Below are positions 34,951 through 47,855 of a stretch of 64,000 nt of DNA, in pieces. The position numbers were made by a program, and so were the translations under genes. The stretch covers positions 76,275,631-76,339,630 of the forward strand of contig OX578279.1 of assembly GCA_951217055.1 (NCBI GenBank). Reading direction: 5' to 3'. The stretch comes from Gerris lacustris (Eukaryota; Arthropoda; Insecta; Hemiptera; Gerridae). The notes under the pieces are model-generated. The model ran no database searches, was not told where the DNA came from, and was given only the letters and a program-made list of their open reading frames with translations. The first letter of the stretch is position 1, and each line of letters begins with the position of its first letter.

Positions 34951-35230
34951 ACGAGCTTACTGAAGGTAACGGAAGTTATGTGATCTTTCTGAAGAACGAA
35001 ACATTGTTATGTCTCCTATTTCAAAAATTAAAAGACAGAAATCCGTTTCAGGCATCAGAGAACATTTGTGGTTCCGTGTCCGTCTGTCAGTCTGCTTGTC
35101 GCTCAATTTTTGCGAACCTGTATTAAAAACTAACCGATTCCGATTTTAATGAAATTTGAATAATAATTGTTGGTTCCATATAAGTTTCAACCATCTGGTC
35201 ACATTTTTTCCATTTCAACAAGCACACAAA
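34951..35230 (+). repeat. Family A repeat, truncated copy 6
   Basis: Starts ACGAGCTTACTGAAGGTAAC, contains GACAGAAATCCGTTTCAGGC and the GTCCGTCTGTC stretch, and stops near a MITE fragment; the 3' end is missing. Confidence 0.8.
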
Positions 35231-35236
35231 CATACA

Positions 35237-35516
35237 TTACAAATCAAAGTGGTCACTTATCAAGTGATAAACTATCATCAACTTGATTTTTGGTACACTG
35301 ACTAATTTTTTACTCGGGGTCATAAAAATCACATATTCCACCAAAATAGGCGGGATATGTCCGCTCTCCACGGATTTCTTTTTTTCAAATGCCAACCAAC
35401 CGATCTTAGCCGACCACATTTTCTTAAAAGGCACCAAAAGATTGACTTATACACAAAATTCTAGCTTGATGTTAGTTAGACACTATATTTGCACGTTATC
35501 TCCTGGTCTATAGTTT
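35237..35516 (+). mobile_element. Half copy of the TAGTCCAGG palindromic MITE
   Basis: Matches only the right half of 33782-34360, from CATCAACTTGATTTTTGGT to GCACGTTATCTCCTGG. One arm is lost. Confidence 0.8.
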
Positions 35517-36084
35517 TTTTTAACAAACTTCTTACACTCTAAAACAATTTTTCTACAAGTTACTTCGTACCAAAAAAAGTAGCAAAAGTGGGAAAGTTTC
35601 AAGAATGATAAATCGCAAATCATCGTAACACCGTCTTACCAGTTTTTGTCTTCTAAAATATATCTTTTATTCACGATAATTAGTAGCCTCATTAAAATCG
35701 TAGAACTCATTATATAAAATAATAATTTATTATTCTTTAAGAATATTTTTTTTTTTAATATTAATGATACGCTATTAATTAGTTTGTTTTTAGATCTTAA
35801 AAAAAAGAAAAACAATCAATTATACTTGTTCAATTATTTGATTCTTTACTTTCATCTTATCCAAAGTAATATTGCTTCAATTTAAATTATCAACTCTCTT
35901 TTTCAGTATCTTTAGTGTTAACAATTAATTTTAATGACGAAATATTCTGTGAATTTTTATATTAATGAGTAAGTTTATCATTTATTTACGCGCTTCTAAA
36001 TTAAATTTTCAATTTTATTAAATTAAATTTATCTTTAATTTATTGCAACCGAAGATCGTTAGTGATTTTAATTAAGATAATAGT

Positions 36085-36085
<1 letters not shown>
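35517..36085. other. AT-rich non-coding
   Basis: Nothing recognised. Confidence 0.45.
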
Positions 36086-36166
<81 letters not shown>

Positions 36167-36180
36167 TTTATATATATATA
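36086..36180. repeat. (AT)n microsatellite
   Basis: About 95 bp of TA dinucleotides with one CATATATTTA interruption. Confidence 0.97.
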
Positions 36181-36606
36181 GTGATTGTGTTAAACAATAA
36201 AATTAGGGAAAAAAAATTAAGAACATCCTTGTTTATCTTGTTCATAATTTTATAGGGGACATCACTCCTCAATATTAAGTTAACACGTGTTTTATCGTTT
36301 CAGTTTAAGGTCTACGTGTCTCACTCACCACAGACTATCAAGACCGACCACAATCTAATATACAAGTATAATATGCTTTAATAAGTCGTCGACTGAAAAA
36401 AAGGTTCATTTAAATCACACATTCAGAAACTAACAAGAGATAAAATTGATTCTGTAAAAAGAAAGTACATGAAGCAACCTGTATTTTGGTCGCTATCTAA
36501 TCAAATAATAGTAGAACTAGCATTTCATACATTTAAAAATAATAATAACACACACTGCTAACATAATTAAATTATTCAAAGGCCGATACTCTGACTTAGT
36601 TTAATT
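36181..36606. other. Non-coding
   Basis: No gene or repeat recognised. Confidence 0.4.
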
Positions 36607-38067
36607 GAAGCGAGCGTAAGTGAGCTTCTTTCATTCAATAAACAACATCCTGTCTGTTTGTTTGTCAATATCGTTTACGTGTCCGATGATAACTTGAGTA
36701 AAAGTTGACCGATTTAGTTGAAATTTGGTATACATGTTCTTTTTACAAATGCTCAGGCTAAGTTCGATGGGCAGAGTTATATGTACTAGAGTTCGCGCGC
36801 AATGCTCGCGTAAACGTGACCTTCAAATGTAAAATTGGAATTTCAGGACGGTAAAAAATTCTATCATCGCCTATTCGATGAGACGAACATTTTTTTTTCA
36901 AATAACATTTTAGTACACCAACAGCGACACCGCTTTCAATTAATAAAGATCGTATATTTTAACGATTTTAAAATATAAAATATATATTAACGTAAGCGGA
37001 TCTGAACGTTTAAAGTAGAGAAAACAACGTTTTTACCGATATCTGACGTTCTAACTAACGATTTTAATAAAACTTCATATACATCGCCATCGCCTAAAGT
37101 CTAAAGTACAATTGAAACAGGTATGTAAAATTTCAACCTGATACAAGCAGAAGTTTTTGAGTAGTGATACATTTTAAATTAAGTGCCGGGTAGGTAGGGA
37201 ACAGGACTTTACTACAACCATACTCTTTAACTATAAATTCATCACGATTAAATTTTTCTCAATATTCAATACGTATTTATTGCAAGACGCTCAATGATAA
37301 ATAAATGTTTTTCTTTTAATTTTGCCTTAACTACGCTAATTACGCTTTTTATAACTCCGCCATGTATAAGTAGTTTGCACCGTGTACTTAAGTGTATACT
37401 TTTTTGCAGTGTGATTTTATAATTTATATGTAATGAAAGGAAAATTCCAACTTGATACAAGCAGAGGTTTTTAAGTGGTGAAGTGATACATTTATAATAA
37501 TAAGTTTAAAAGCTACTGCGGGTGGTTAAGATTCTTATAGGAGTGTAGTGAAGTGATACATTTATAATAATAAGTTTAAAAGCTACTGCGGGTGGTTAAG
37601 ATTCTTATAGGAGTGTAGTGAAGTGATACATTTATAATAATAGTTTAAAAGCTACTGCGGGTGGTTGATTCTTATAGGAGTGTAGTGAAGTGATACATTT
37701 ATAATAATAAGTTTAAAAGCTACTGCGGGTGGTTAAGATCTTATAGGTGTGTAGAGAAGTGATACATTTATAATAATAGTTTAAAAGCTACTGCAGGTGG
37801 TTAAGATTCTTATAGGTGTGTAGTGAAGTGATACATTTATAATAATAGTTTAAAAGTTACTGCGGGTAGTTAAGATTCTTATAGGTGTGTAGTTATATAG
37901 GTTTTTGTACCAAGTACCACCACTCTCCCCCACACTACCCTCTTCCACTTATCTCCTTCCACTTATCTTCAACTATAACATTCATTATGATAAATAAATT
38001 TCTTAATATGTATTTAGTATTTTATTACAATACGCTCGCTTCAATGATAGAGCCACGCGATGCCTAG
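36607..38067 (+). repeat. Family E repeat, copy 1
   Basis: Begins with hairpin GAAGCGAGCGTAAGTGAGCT-TC and ends GCTCGCTTCAATGATAGAGC then CACGCGATGCCTAG. The interior holds GATAACTTGAGTAAAAGTTG, CCGATTTAGTTGAAATTTGG and a TCGCGCGCAATGCTCGCG palindrome. Same order at 53348-54104, half as long. The CTAG end followed by T would suit a Helitron terminus, but copy 2 ends GTAG, so this is only a possibility. Confidence 0.8.
37478..37890 (+). repeat. 70-bp tandem array inside family E
   Basis: About six units of GAAGTGATACATTTATAATA...TTAGATTCTTATAGG..GTGTAGT (ends given). Small 1-3-base indels separate the units. The other family E copy has one unit (about 53868). Confidence 0.92.
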
Positions 38068-38877
38068 TTATAAATAGAAATAGATAAGACGATTGAAAAG
38101 TATAAGCTAAAAGATATGAATATGAACTCATATAATAGAAGATTTTCCAATAAGTAGACAAATTGAATCAGATCAATGACCTTCAAGTAGTAAGTTCTTT
38201 TGAAAAGGATCCAACTATGAAGAAAACGGAGAATGAAGTCGTCTTTCCCTTTGAGTCTGTTTCATATCTCTATCGGTTATCACATCTTTGCCTTTTCGCT
38301 TTATAACAACTCCTGAGAGTTGGTGCGTAAGATTTCAACATCAAACCTTATCGATAATTAGTATTTCGATTCAGACATCTTCTCGCTCAGTTGGCTTTGC
38401 ACGGCATTTGAAGGGCTTCTCTCATTCGCTAAATTAATTATTCTTGAGTGGAGTAAATCAATAGTATTAAATACAATTTCCCTACTTTTAGATTAATATT
38501 CAGTCCATTTAAGTTCAATGTAAGAAACTCTAATTTGAAGAAGAACTAGCGTAGGAAAACTAACAAATTAAAATAATTAAACTACTCTTATAATAAAGAA
38601 AAAATCCCGTCAAGTACTTGCCAGCAAGCTACTAAAAGGGTTTCTTCGGTCATAAAATTTCCTACATATTTTTTCCTTAACTAAGTATGTATAAAAAGTT
38701 CCATTTTACCATGTACCTCTCAACAAGGATGATATTTTATATTTAAGGTTGCTTTCAGTTTACTTAAAATTAAAATAAATAAATATACATATATGTATAT
38801 ATGGAGGAAAAGTGTGGATATTATCCTTTAGCATCATAGGTATGCACTTATTTGAATCTTTTAGGGGTAATATTATG
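38068..38877. other. Non-coding, less repetitive
   Basis: The section 38150-38450 is of higher complexity with no match here. No splice-bounded open frame was recognised. Confidence 0.4.
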
Positions 38878-38948
38878 TGATTTTTTAAGCGACGGACGAA
38901 CCACCAAAAGAATTAGGGTTTCTAGGACGACCTCCAAACCCTAAAAAG
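38878..38948 (+). repeat. Family F end fragment
   Basis: GCGACGGACGAACC and CCAAACCCTAAAAAGG match the right end of 28380-29526. Confidence 0.65.
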
Positions 38949-39419
38949 GACGGAGATTCAGTCATTATGGTCGTGCACGCGTACTTAAAAAGGGAAAATA
39001 CATTTATATTCATAAAATAGAACAGAGAGCATAAAGCGATGATATCATAATTTAGACCAAATCTTCTTGGAGAACTGAAACATATTATAATTAGAACACA
39101 GTTTTACCTTTAATCTTAGTTAATTAAATTTCTAAGATGGATAAATTATTACCTGTTTTAAATTAGAAGTTAAAAAGATATTTTCAGTGAAGCTATTAAT
39201 AATAAATTACCTTTCCTGAAAATAATCCTAATTAGGCAAAGTAATTAGTTAAACTCATAAGGAAATTAGTTGTTATATACGTAAATTTAAAAGGCACAGG
39301 TGTTTTATATCACACATTCGCTGCTCTTAAAAAAAAAATAAAAAAATAACAGAAATTACTTCGCTTGGATTGAATACATGTAAAAATGTATAACTGTAGG
39401 GTATAATACTATATTATAC
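38949..39419. other. AT-rich non-coding
   Basis: Nothing recognised. Confidence 0.4.
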
Positions 39420-39981
39420 TAGAGGTCGACCAAGAAGTCATGGAAATGAGAGGAGTGCGCTAGTGTCCTTATGTACTTTCAGTTTTTGATATAATAGACC
39501 ACGGTCAAAAAACACAGTGTTGTTCTTCTGTTATTAATAATTTTATTTTTGATAACTTCTATATTTTTTGCAACAGGCAACACTGTACCTGATAAGAAAT
39601 CACTAATAATATACGATAATATCTTTATATTATTATTTATTGATTATTCATAATAATATTCTTTAAATCTAAATCGATATTCTTTTTCCTTAATCTATTT
39701 TTTTTTCTTCCTCTTTATTTCTGAGTTTGATTTGGATTTAGAACAGTTGTGACTATAGTTCGTGCTGTATAAAAACAAACAAAACAGGAAACCTAACAGA
39801 TTGGAAACCTTCCTGTTGTTATTCGTGAGATTTGACATAACTGGGCATGTCATACAAACTAGGAATGGTTATTGTCTTAGCACCCGACTGTACTGACTTC
39901 GGCACTACTCGGAAGTTCCGATTTTAAACCAAGTTAAGCTTTCCGTTTCTCCCGTGTTCATGACTTCTTGGTCGACCTCTA
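39420..39981. mobile_element. TIR element, 562 bp
   Basis: Left TAGAGGTCGACCAAGAAGTC at 39420 and exact mirror ending at 39981 (at least 23 bp including CATG). TA ends suit a Tc1/mariner-type target. The interior is unrelated to other elements here and non-coding. Confidence 0.85.
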
Positions 39982-40622
39982 ACATAATATTATGAGTGCA
40001 TAAATTTTGATTCCATGCGAAATCCACTATAATAGACAATCCACTAAACTATTATTATTCAAAATTTTTAATTCGAGTGTGTATTTTTGAAAGCAAATTT
40101 GTATTGGAATCGAACCTAGGACATCTCACTTAAAAATTTCAGGAATTTTGCTGTTTTAAAACATATTTATCCGAAGGAAAATCAAACTAGCAAAAATGAT
40201 TGTTCAATTTATAAAAATTAGTGGAAAAAGTAGAAAATAATATTTTGTTTAAAAAAACCCACGCGGCGCCCCCTCCCCCCCCCCCCCCCCCCTAACTACA
40301 ACTTTTGTTCTACTACTCCGATTTGCATCAGACAAACGGCATAACCCATAAAATTACATACCTACATAAAATTTTATTTTTTTATTTTTGTTAAACTATA
40401 ATTTTCTGCATTTATTATAAATATAGGGGTAAATAAGCTAAAAGATTACTTCTTAATAAACTGGAAAAGAAGAAAAGTGCTTTCTTTCTTCGTGTTCATT
40501 ATGTTCGATTTAATTCCTAATTTACAAACGCAAGAATCTGCACGTTCGAATTTTTTGACATTTTCATGTCTTTACTTTGGCACATAAACTCGAGAAGCGT
40601 TACCAAACAACAACACCAAAAA
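39982..40622. other. Non-coding with a long C tract
   Basis: C-run at about 40270-40292, otherwise AT-rich; nothing recognised. Confidence 0.45.
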
Positions 40623-40745
40623 GCGTTACATAAAAATGTCTCACTGTCTTGCAGACTTGTATGCAAGCAATTTTCTGAGGATCATGAAAATCACGTTGTC
40701 CACCGAAATGGGCGGGACATGGCCGCTTTCCACCGGTTTGTTTTT
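40623..40745 (+). repeat. Shared 46-bp repeat plus MITE fragment
   Basis: 40623-40668 mirrors 9739-9784. 40677-40745 (GATCATGAAAATCACGTTGT, GGCGGGACATGGCCGC) is part of the TAGTCCAGG palindromic MITE. Confidence 0.7.
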
Positions 40746-41238
<493 letters not shown>

Positions 41239-41354
41239 TTTTTTCAGGGGTTGCATAAACTTAATATTGTTTAGCATGATTAATTTTTTTCTTTTATATT
41301 TATTTTATAACTTTATCTTCTTTTTTATAGTAATATACAATTTGTTTTGACAAA

Positions 41355-41398
<44 letters not shown>

Positions 41399-41764
41399 AA
41401 ATAATATACATATATATAAACAAATTCTAATAACCGAACAGATTGAGAGGATCAGCTATTGAAAAACTTCTTATTTGTATGATAATAAAATTAAAATAGT
41501 AAAAGTTAATAATAAGTATTGGGTAAACTTTGAAAGGGTTTATTTATAAACCTTTTATCAATAAATAAAAATATGTTATATTAAACTTTAAACTTTCTTA
41601 ATAAATACTCGATAGAAGACTCTCTTCTGTCTTGCAAAAATTACATTCTTTACAAAACCTTCATCTGTATTTTTGATGCCTTCAATAAAATGAATAACTT
41701 AAGTAATAATTTAAATTTTAAAGAAACCAAAAAAATCCAATTACTCAATTTATTGTAAACTATT

Positions 41765-42235
41765 TTTTTACTTTCTCATATATAGAGCAAGTATTGTGAT
41801 GGATCTAAATTTCGATTGTAAGATTTTAATGGATTTATACGTTTTGAGGTCCACTGAGTTCAAAAAAGTGGTTTTTAAAAAATGTGTGTTTGTCTGTCGT
41901 CTGCGCAGACGCGTACTGGGACTATTAGGCCGATTATGATTAAATTTGGCACACATGTTCACAATTGAACGGCTCCGACAATTTTGATTAAACAATTACG
42001 AATCTAACCATGTAAGCCCGGGAACAGCTTTAAACGTGGATGGAGAGAGCCCAGTTTCGATTCCCCGCCGAAGGTGAAGTTATTTTTATGATAATTTTTT
42101 GATGAAATGTTCAATAATAATTAAATTTACCTTCGAAAACTGATTAATGGAAAACACTGGGCTAAGTAATTATGAACTCGTTTATGAGAGTTTTTCTGTG
42201 TTGTTTCGGACCGATTTTTAATAATGTTCAACTGG
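41765..42235 (+). repeat. Family B repeat, copy 1
   Basis: Order: TACTTTCTCATATATAGAGC, TTTTAATGGATTTATACGTT, GTCCACTGAGTTCAAAAAAG, a TGTCTGTCGTCTGCGCAGAC module, GATTAAATTTGGCACACATG, then TTTCGATTCCCCGCCG and TTGATGAAATGTTCAATAAT. Same at 47318 and 52068. Non-coding. Confidence 0.85.
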
Positions 42236-42468
42236 TGATAGTAATGCTTTTCAAAAAAAACTTTCGCTAATTAAATTTTTTATTTGCATTATTTTTCGGA
42301 AAATATAGGACTCTTTCTTGGGGAAACGACTTATATTATATGGTTAGATTCATATTTACATGGGTTAAATTTAAGGATTATTATTTCAAAATCATCAGAA
42401 CAAATTTTTTGGAGGTAGTGACCCTAAATGTGTTGCTAAATTTAATTAATTTTTTTCGCCTCGGGGTG
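42236..42468. other. AT-rich spacer
   Basis: Nothing recognised. Confidence 0.4.
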
Positions 42469-43010
42469 CATTTTTTAAATGTATGCCAAATGTGATCAAA
42501 ATCGGACCGACGAGAGACAGGCATTTTTTAAATGTATGCCAAATGTGATCAAAATCGGACCGACGAGAGACAGGCATTTTTTAAATGTATGCCAAATGTG
42601 ATCAAAATCGGACCGACGAGAGACAGGCATTTTTTAAATGTATGCCAAATGTGATCAAAATCGGACCGACGAGAGACAGGCATTTTTTAAATGTATGCCA
42701 AATGTGATCAAAATCGGACCGACGAGAGACAGGCATTTTTTAAACGCATGCCAAATGTGATCAAAATCGGACCGACGAGAGACAGGCATTTTTTAAACGT
42801 ATGCCAAATGTGATCAAAATCGGACCGACGAGAGACAGGCATTTTTTAAATGTATGCCAAATGTGATCAAAATCGGACCGACGAGAGACAGGCATTTTTT
42901 AAACGCATGCCAAATGTGATCAAAATCGGACCGACGAGAGACAGGCATTTTTTAAACGTATGCCAAATGTGATCAAAATCGGACCGACGAGAGACAGGCA
43001 TTTTTGGCAA
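42469..43010 (+). repeat. 53-bp satellite, ten units
   Basis: Unit starts CATTTTTTAAATGTATGCCA and continues AATGTGATCAAAATCGGACC then GACGAGAGACAGG. About ten near-identical units; only an ATG/ACG and GTA/GCA change varies. Reversed, the unit is the core CCGATTTTGATCACATTTGG preceded by a CTGTCTCTC word, i.e. the module found inside families A and B. Confidence 0.95.
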
Positions 43011-43304
43011 CCAATTATTTGGACAGAGGGAACATCAATACAAGTAAAACCATCAAAATTTCAACAACAAAAATTCGCCATCACTAAACTTTCTTGCTAT
43101 GTGTATAACACGTATATATGAAAAAGTAAATAATAATTGAAAGAAGTATATGTACATTTTTCTTGAAAAAGGTCATTGTTTTTGAAAAATTTGAATCAAA
43201 GTATGGTACATAGGAACTTTTTTGTTCCATTTAGGGAGCCCTATTTATTTATTTTACATATAAAATAAATATCCTGTTCCTTGTATATTGCAATTGTTTT
43301 TGTT
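43011..43304. other. AT-rich spacer
   Basis: Nothing recognised. Confidence 0.4.
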
Positions 43305-44003
43305 AGGGTCCGTAGGCAAAACCAAGGACCCTTATATTTTCCTGCGTGTGTCTGTCCGTCCGTCCTGTCGCCTGCTCTCACGGCTACACATTTCGTCCGA
43401 TCACTTTGAAATTTGGCATGTATGTGTCTTGTACCTACCCACATATTTTTAAAATATAGCGACTTAAAAAAAATATTTTTCCAAAAAATTAGGGTAAAAA
43501 AAGTAAGGGGTTATTTTTTTTTTTTTTTCGACACCGTGAGGGGTATCATATGAAAGGGTACGTCAAACTGATTACAAAAATATATAATTCTTTGGTTATG
43601 AGTCATCATAACTTATGACTTTGATAGGGCGAGCGTAGGCGAGTTTAAAGTGGGTCTGAAACGTGCCCCCCCCTCTCTATCTCGCTTATGTAAAGTGCAA
43701 AAAATCTGAAAAAAATTCCTGAACATTCTTCAACCAAAACTGAAGATACCACTTTTTGGAAATTTCGAAAAAAAAAAATTATTTTAATTTTTATTGACAA
43801 AATACGTTTTTTTATAATTACGGTCTTATCAATGTATTTATATGGTTGTAGGCGGGTTCAGTGGCAAAAAATACTTTATCAGAGTGTGTTTTGAGAATAT
43901 CAGACCCTTAGGATAGTTCAAAGTAAGCTTTTTAGCATTTAAAAAAGAAACACTGTTTATACAATTTACAGTTAAACACTATACAGTGTGGCCTACGGAC
44001 CCT
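43305..44003 (+). repeat. Family G repeat with inverted AGGGTCCGTAGGC ends
   Basis: Begins AGGGTCCGTAGGC and ends GCCTACGGACCCT. After the left end comes a GTGTGTCTGTCCGTCCGTCC module and TTTGAAATTTGGCATGTATG, parallel to families A and B. Just outside the right end a hairpin TGTGTGCTG-AC-CAGCACACA stands at about 44008-44027. Confidence 0.75.
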
Positions 44004-44776
44004 CGCTGTGTGCTGACCAGCACACACTTGACTTGTTTATTATTTATCAGATCTTGTTTGAACTTTCAAAAACCTTAATATTAATATGCTTTTTACCACA
44101 CGTGTGTTTTTTTCCAAAAAAGTAATTGGAAAATAAACAATACGAAATTAATTTTGGAAAAATAATAAAAATAGTTTCTCATTAAATCTACTCTTTTGAC
44201 ATTTTAAAAGAATTATAAAAGTTAAATTCACGAAAAAATATTAGCTTTAAATTAAACGTTATGAACTGTTTCATATAATTCTGTTTGATAGTCCAATATT
44301 TCGATTTTCAGACGGATTTGCCCTTTTTAAATCTCCTGCTAGTCCTCAATAGTCCCTTGTATATTTTTACGCTATTGTATTATTACTATTGTATTATTAC
44401 GCTTGTATTATTTTACGCTATTATGCTTTGGAAACTAATTTTTTTTAGTATTTTAAAGGACAAACTTTAGGGCTAAGGGTTCTTAATTATTGCATAATAT
44501 ATTATATAAAGGTTTCCAACCTACTTGATATCAAATAAGAGATGTGAGATGTCAAACAAATCTTTGATTTTTTTACTGGGTTTTATTTGTTCCCTTTTCC
44601 TTTTTTTTGTCGAAATAATACTTTTTTTAAATTGGTTCATTATATTGGCCCTTAATAAAAAGTTAGGATATTAATTTGCAATTTTGTTGTTCAGTGAATA
44701 CTTGTTTGATGTAGCTTATCAAAAATTTCAATTTTGAAATTAATTTTCAACTCTATTCAGATTCCATTGTTATTTT
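43836..44776. repeat. 941-bp tandem duplication, first unit
   Basis: Repeated head to tail at 44777-45717. By eye the two units are essentially identical, including every homopolymer run and a 61-codon chance frame (44285 and 45226). It includes the right part of family G. Confidence 0.95.
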
Positions 44777-45717
44777 ATTTATATGGTTGTAGGCGGGTTC
44801 AGTGGCAAAAAATACTTTATCAGAGTGTGTTTTGAGAATATCAGACCCTTAGGATAGTTCAAAGTAAGCTTTTTAGCATTTAAAAAAGAAACACTGTTTA
44901 TACAATTTACAGTTAAACACTATACAGTGTGGCCTACGGACCCTCGCTGTGTGCTGACCAGCACACACTTGACTTGTTTATTATTTATCAGATCTTGTTT
45001 GAACTTTCAAAAACCTTAATATTAATATGCTTTTTACCACACGTGTGTTTTTTTCCAAAAAAGTAATTGGAAAATAAACAATACGAAATTAATTTTGGAA
45101 AAATAATAAAAATAGTTTCTCATTAAATCTACTCTTTTGACATTTTAAAAGAATTATAAAAGTTAAATTCACGAAAAAATATTAGCTTTAAATTAAACGT
45201 TATGAACTGTTTCATATAATTCTGTTTGATAGTCCAATATTTCGATTTTCAGACGGATTTGCCCTTTTTAAATCTCCTGCTAGTCCTCAATAGTCCCTTG
45301 TATATTTTTACGCTATTGTATTATTACTATTGTATTATTACGCTTGTATTATTTTACGCTATTATGCTTTGGAAACTAATTTTTTTTAGTATTTTAAAGG
45401 ACAAACTTTAGGGCTAAGGGTTCTTAATTATTGCATAATATATTATATAAAGGTTTCCAACCTACTTGATATCAAATAAGAGATGTGAGATGTCAAACAA
45501 ATCTTTGATTTTTTTACTGGGTTTTATTTGTTCCCTTTTCCTTTTTTTTGTCGAAATAATACTTTTTTTAAATTGGTTCATTATATTGGCCCTTAATAAA
45601 AAGTTAGGATATTAATTTGCAATTTTGTTGTTCAGTGAATACTTGTTTGATGTAGCTTATCAAAAATTTCAATTTTGAAATTAATTTTCAACTCTATTCA
45701 GATTCCATTGTTATTTT
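44777..45717. repeat. 941-bp tandem duplication, second unit
   Basis: Second unit of the same duplication. The junction is a short TTATTTATATGG/TTATTTT overlap. Confidence 0.95.
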
Positions 45718-45939
45718 GTTTCATTCTGTTTTTTTTTTTCAATCTGTTGTTTTAAATTAAAATCTAATGACAAGTTCGATACAAATATTTCACTATACTT
45801 TTTTTTTTTTTTTGCTTTGTATTTATGACTTTTTTTTTTAATTTGTATTGTTATTAAATTTATTTTTACACGCTGCTTTATCGAAACTTTCAACAAATTA
45901 CATGAATTCTTATGTAGTTTGGTCTAAAATATTAGTATT

Positions 45940-46165
45940 GCTTCCGAGTTTACCGAAGATAACGGAAGATACGTGATCGTTCTGAAGAATTTTATGTCTC
46001 CGATTTCAAAAATTCCAAGCCAGAAATCCGTTTTAGACATCAGGGAACATTTTTGATTCCGTGTCTGTCTGTCGGTCTGTCGCTCAATTTTTTGCGAACC
46101 AACATATCTTAAAAACTACTCGTCCGATTTTATTGAAATTTGGGTGATAGGTTACCTCCTGTTTC
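45940..46165 (+). repeat. Family A repeat, 5' part
   Basis: GCTTCCGAGTTTACCGAAGA start, then CAGAAATCCGTTTTAGACAT, GTGTCTGTCTGTCGGTCTGT and GTCCGATTTTATTGAAATTT. Truncated at the 3' side. Confidence 0.82.
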
Positions 46166-46392
46166 AAGGTTTTCCTTCTAGGGCGCTTTTTTGATTTTTC
46201 AATCATTAATGGTGTCACACTTTATAATCGAAGACTCTTATAATTTTCTGCGTTTGTCTTTCTATTATTAGCGAACCTGATCTATAAAGTTACCAAACAA
46301 ATAAATTTGAAACTACAGTAAATGCTATGTATAATAAAGTTATAACCCAAGCACAGGAAAAGTATAGAGAAACCCCCAAACATTATCCCTAA
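46166..46392. other. Non-coding
   Basis: Nothing recognised. Confidence 0.4.
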
Positions 46393-46440
46393 GGCTAGGC
46401 GCACACTGCAGACTGTTTTGTCTCCAGTGTACGCCTAGCC
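46393..46440. mobile_element. 48-bp Harbinger-like mini-element
   Basis: GGCTAGGCGCACACTG and its near-perfect mirror CAGTGTACGCCTAGCC enclose only 16 bp. Flanked by TAA on both sides (46390-46392, 46441-46443). The TIR is close to the GGCTAGGCGTCCACTTGCG end of the Harbinger element at 50137. Confidence 0.75.
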
Positions 46441-46443
46441 TAA

Positions 46444-47219
46444 AAAAAGGGTTTGTCATTTTGGTAACGGAAATGCGCCATGTTGACTGTTAAATAAAAG
46501 AGGAGGACGCCCTTAGTATAAATATGTATTTAGTTAAGTTTTTCTACCAAATCATTCTTGCACTTAGTTGCCTTAAAAAGTTGTTTTTTTCATATTCTCT
46601 CTGAATTTTTTAAAAATTACATTTATTCTTTGTCAAAAAACAAAACAGTTTTTTGAGGAATTTTTCATTCTTCGCATATTTTGTGAGAAAAAAATGTGTG
46701 GGTGAGAGTCCCACATAGAGAGGTTCTTAATTGTTCCATGAGACCGGCAACTATTAAAAAAATGAAGAAAAAAAAAATTACTTTATAATTTTTATTTGAA
46801 ATGATTGTACTCAAAAGTACATTAGAGTTTATTTATCTCCCTTTTCCCTCGTACAACTCTAGAGGTTTTTAGCGTTTTATAGATAGTGGCTGAAACCTTG
46901 TCTATAGACGGGGAGAGAGACAGTTGAATGACATTTAAACCCGATATAGGAATGTAGAGCTAAACTGGATGTTTTTTTCCCTACATATCGATGGAAAGTT
47001 TTAAATTTAGCGTTAAGTTTAAAACATTAAAGTAATCCAAGTCAGCACACTAGAATATATAAAAGAAAATTAAATCTGTGCGTTACACCTAATACTAATC
47101 TTTCTTATTTTGTGTATTTAATTACTTGGTACATAGTTTTCCATTTGTTGGTTGTTTCGTACTTACATTTAGTTATTATTTAACATTTTATCGAAATATT
47201 CTTACAACTAGTAAGCTGA
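46444..47219. other. Non-coding
   Basis: AT-rich; no gene or element ends seen. Confidence 0.45.
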
Positions 47220-47855
47220 CAGAGATTCCTCGCGTGCTATTGTGAATACTTAAAATTTTATGCTTTTTCAACCCATCATTGTTTAATTTATTTAATTTTC
47301 TCCCCCTTTTTACTTTCAAATATAAAGAGAAAGTATTATGATGGTTCCAAAAATTTGATTTTGAGATTTTAATGGATTTACACGTTTTGAGGTCCCCTGA
47401 GTCCAAAAAAGTGGTTTTTAAAAAATGACTGTCTGTGCGGACGCCTGGAGCCTAAACTACTGGGCGATTTTAACGAAATTTGTCATACATGTTCAGAAAA
47501 ATCATACCCCCAGGAGAAACGAATTTTAGCTCCAAATTTTGGGGGCACTACCCCAACTCTTAAAAAAGTAAAAAAAAAAAAAATATATTTCTAGGTAAAC
47601 GGTTCCGACGATTTTTATAAAAAGTTCTAAAATGTAGTCCATTTCGAACGATGTAAGCCGTTTTCCTGGGAAAAATCTAGTTCCTGAGAAAAGAGCTTTT
47701 AACTCAGACAGGGAGAAACCTGGTTCGATTCCCCGCCTAGGAGAAATTATTTTTATGATTAATATTGATGAAATGTTCAATAATTATTAAATGCACCTAA
47801 GAAAACTCAAAAACTAATAAATGGAAAACACTAGGGTAAATCCTGTGGGATCTCA
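47220..47855 (+). repeat. Family A end fused to family B copy 2
   Basis: 47226-47290 (CCTCGCGTGCTATTGTG, TTTTATGCTTTTTCAACCC) is a decayed family A end, minus strand. From about 47318 family B begins: GAGAAAGTATTATGATGG, CGTTTTGAGGTCCCCTGAGT, TCATACATGTTCAGAAAAAT, GGTTCGATTCCCCGCC. Confidence 0.8.

Noticed and set aside
36607..38067. Definite Helitron
   Set aside because: Copy 1 ends CTAG but copy 2 ends GTAG, and the start is not TC; evidence too weak.
42469..43010. Regularly spaced repeats resembling a CRISPR array
   Set aside because: Units are contiguous with no variable spacers; this is a satellite in eukaryotic DNA. The same holds for 37478, 58786 and 60175.
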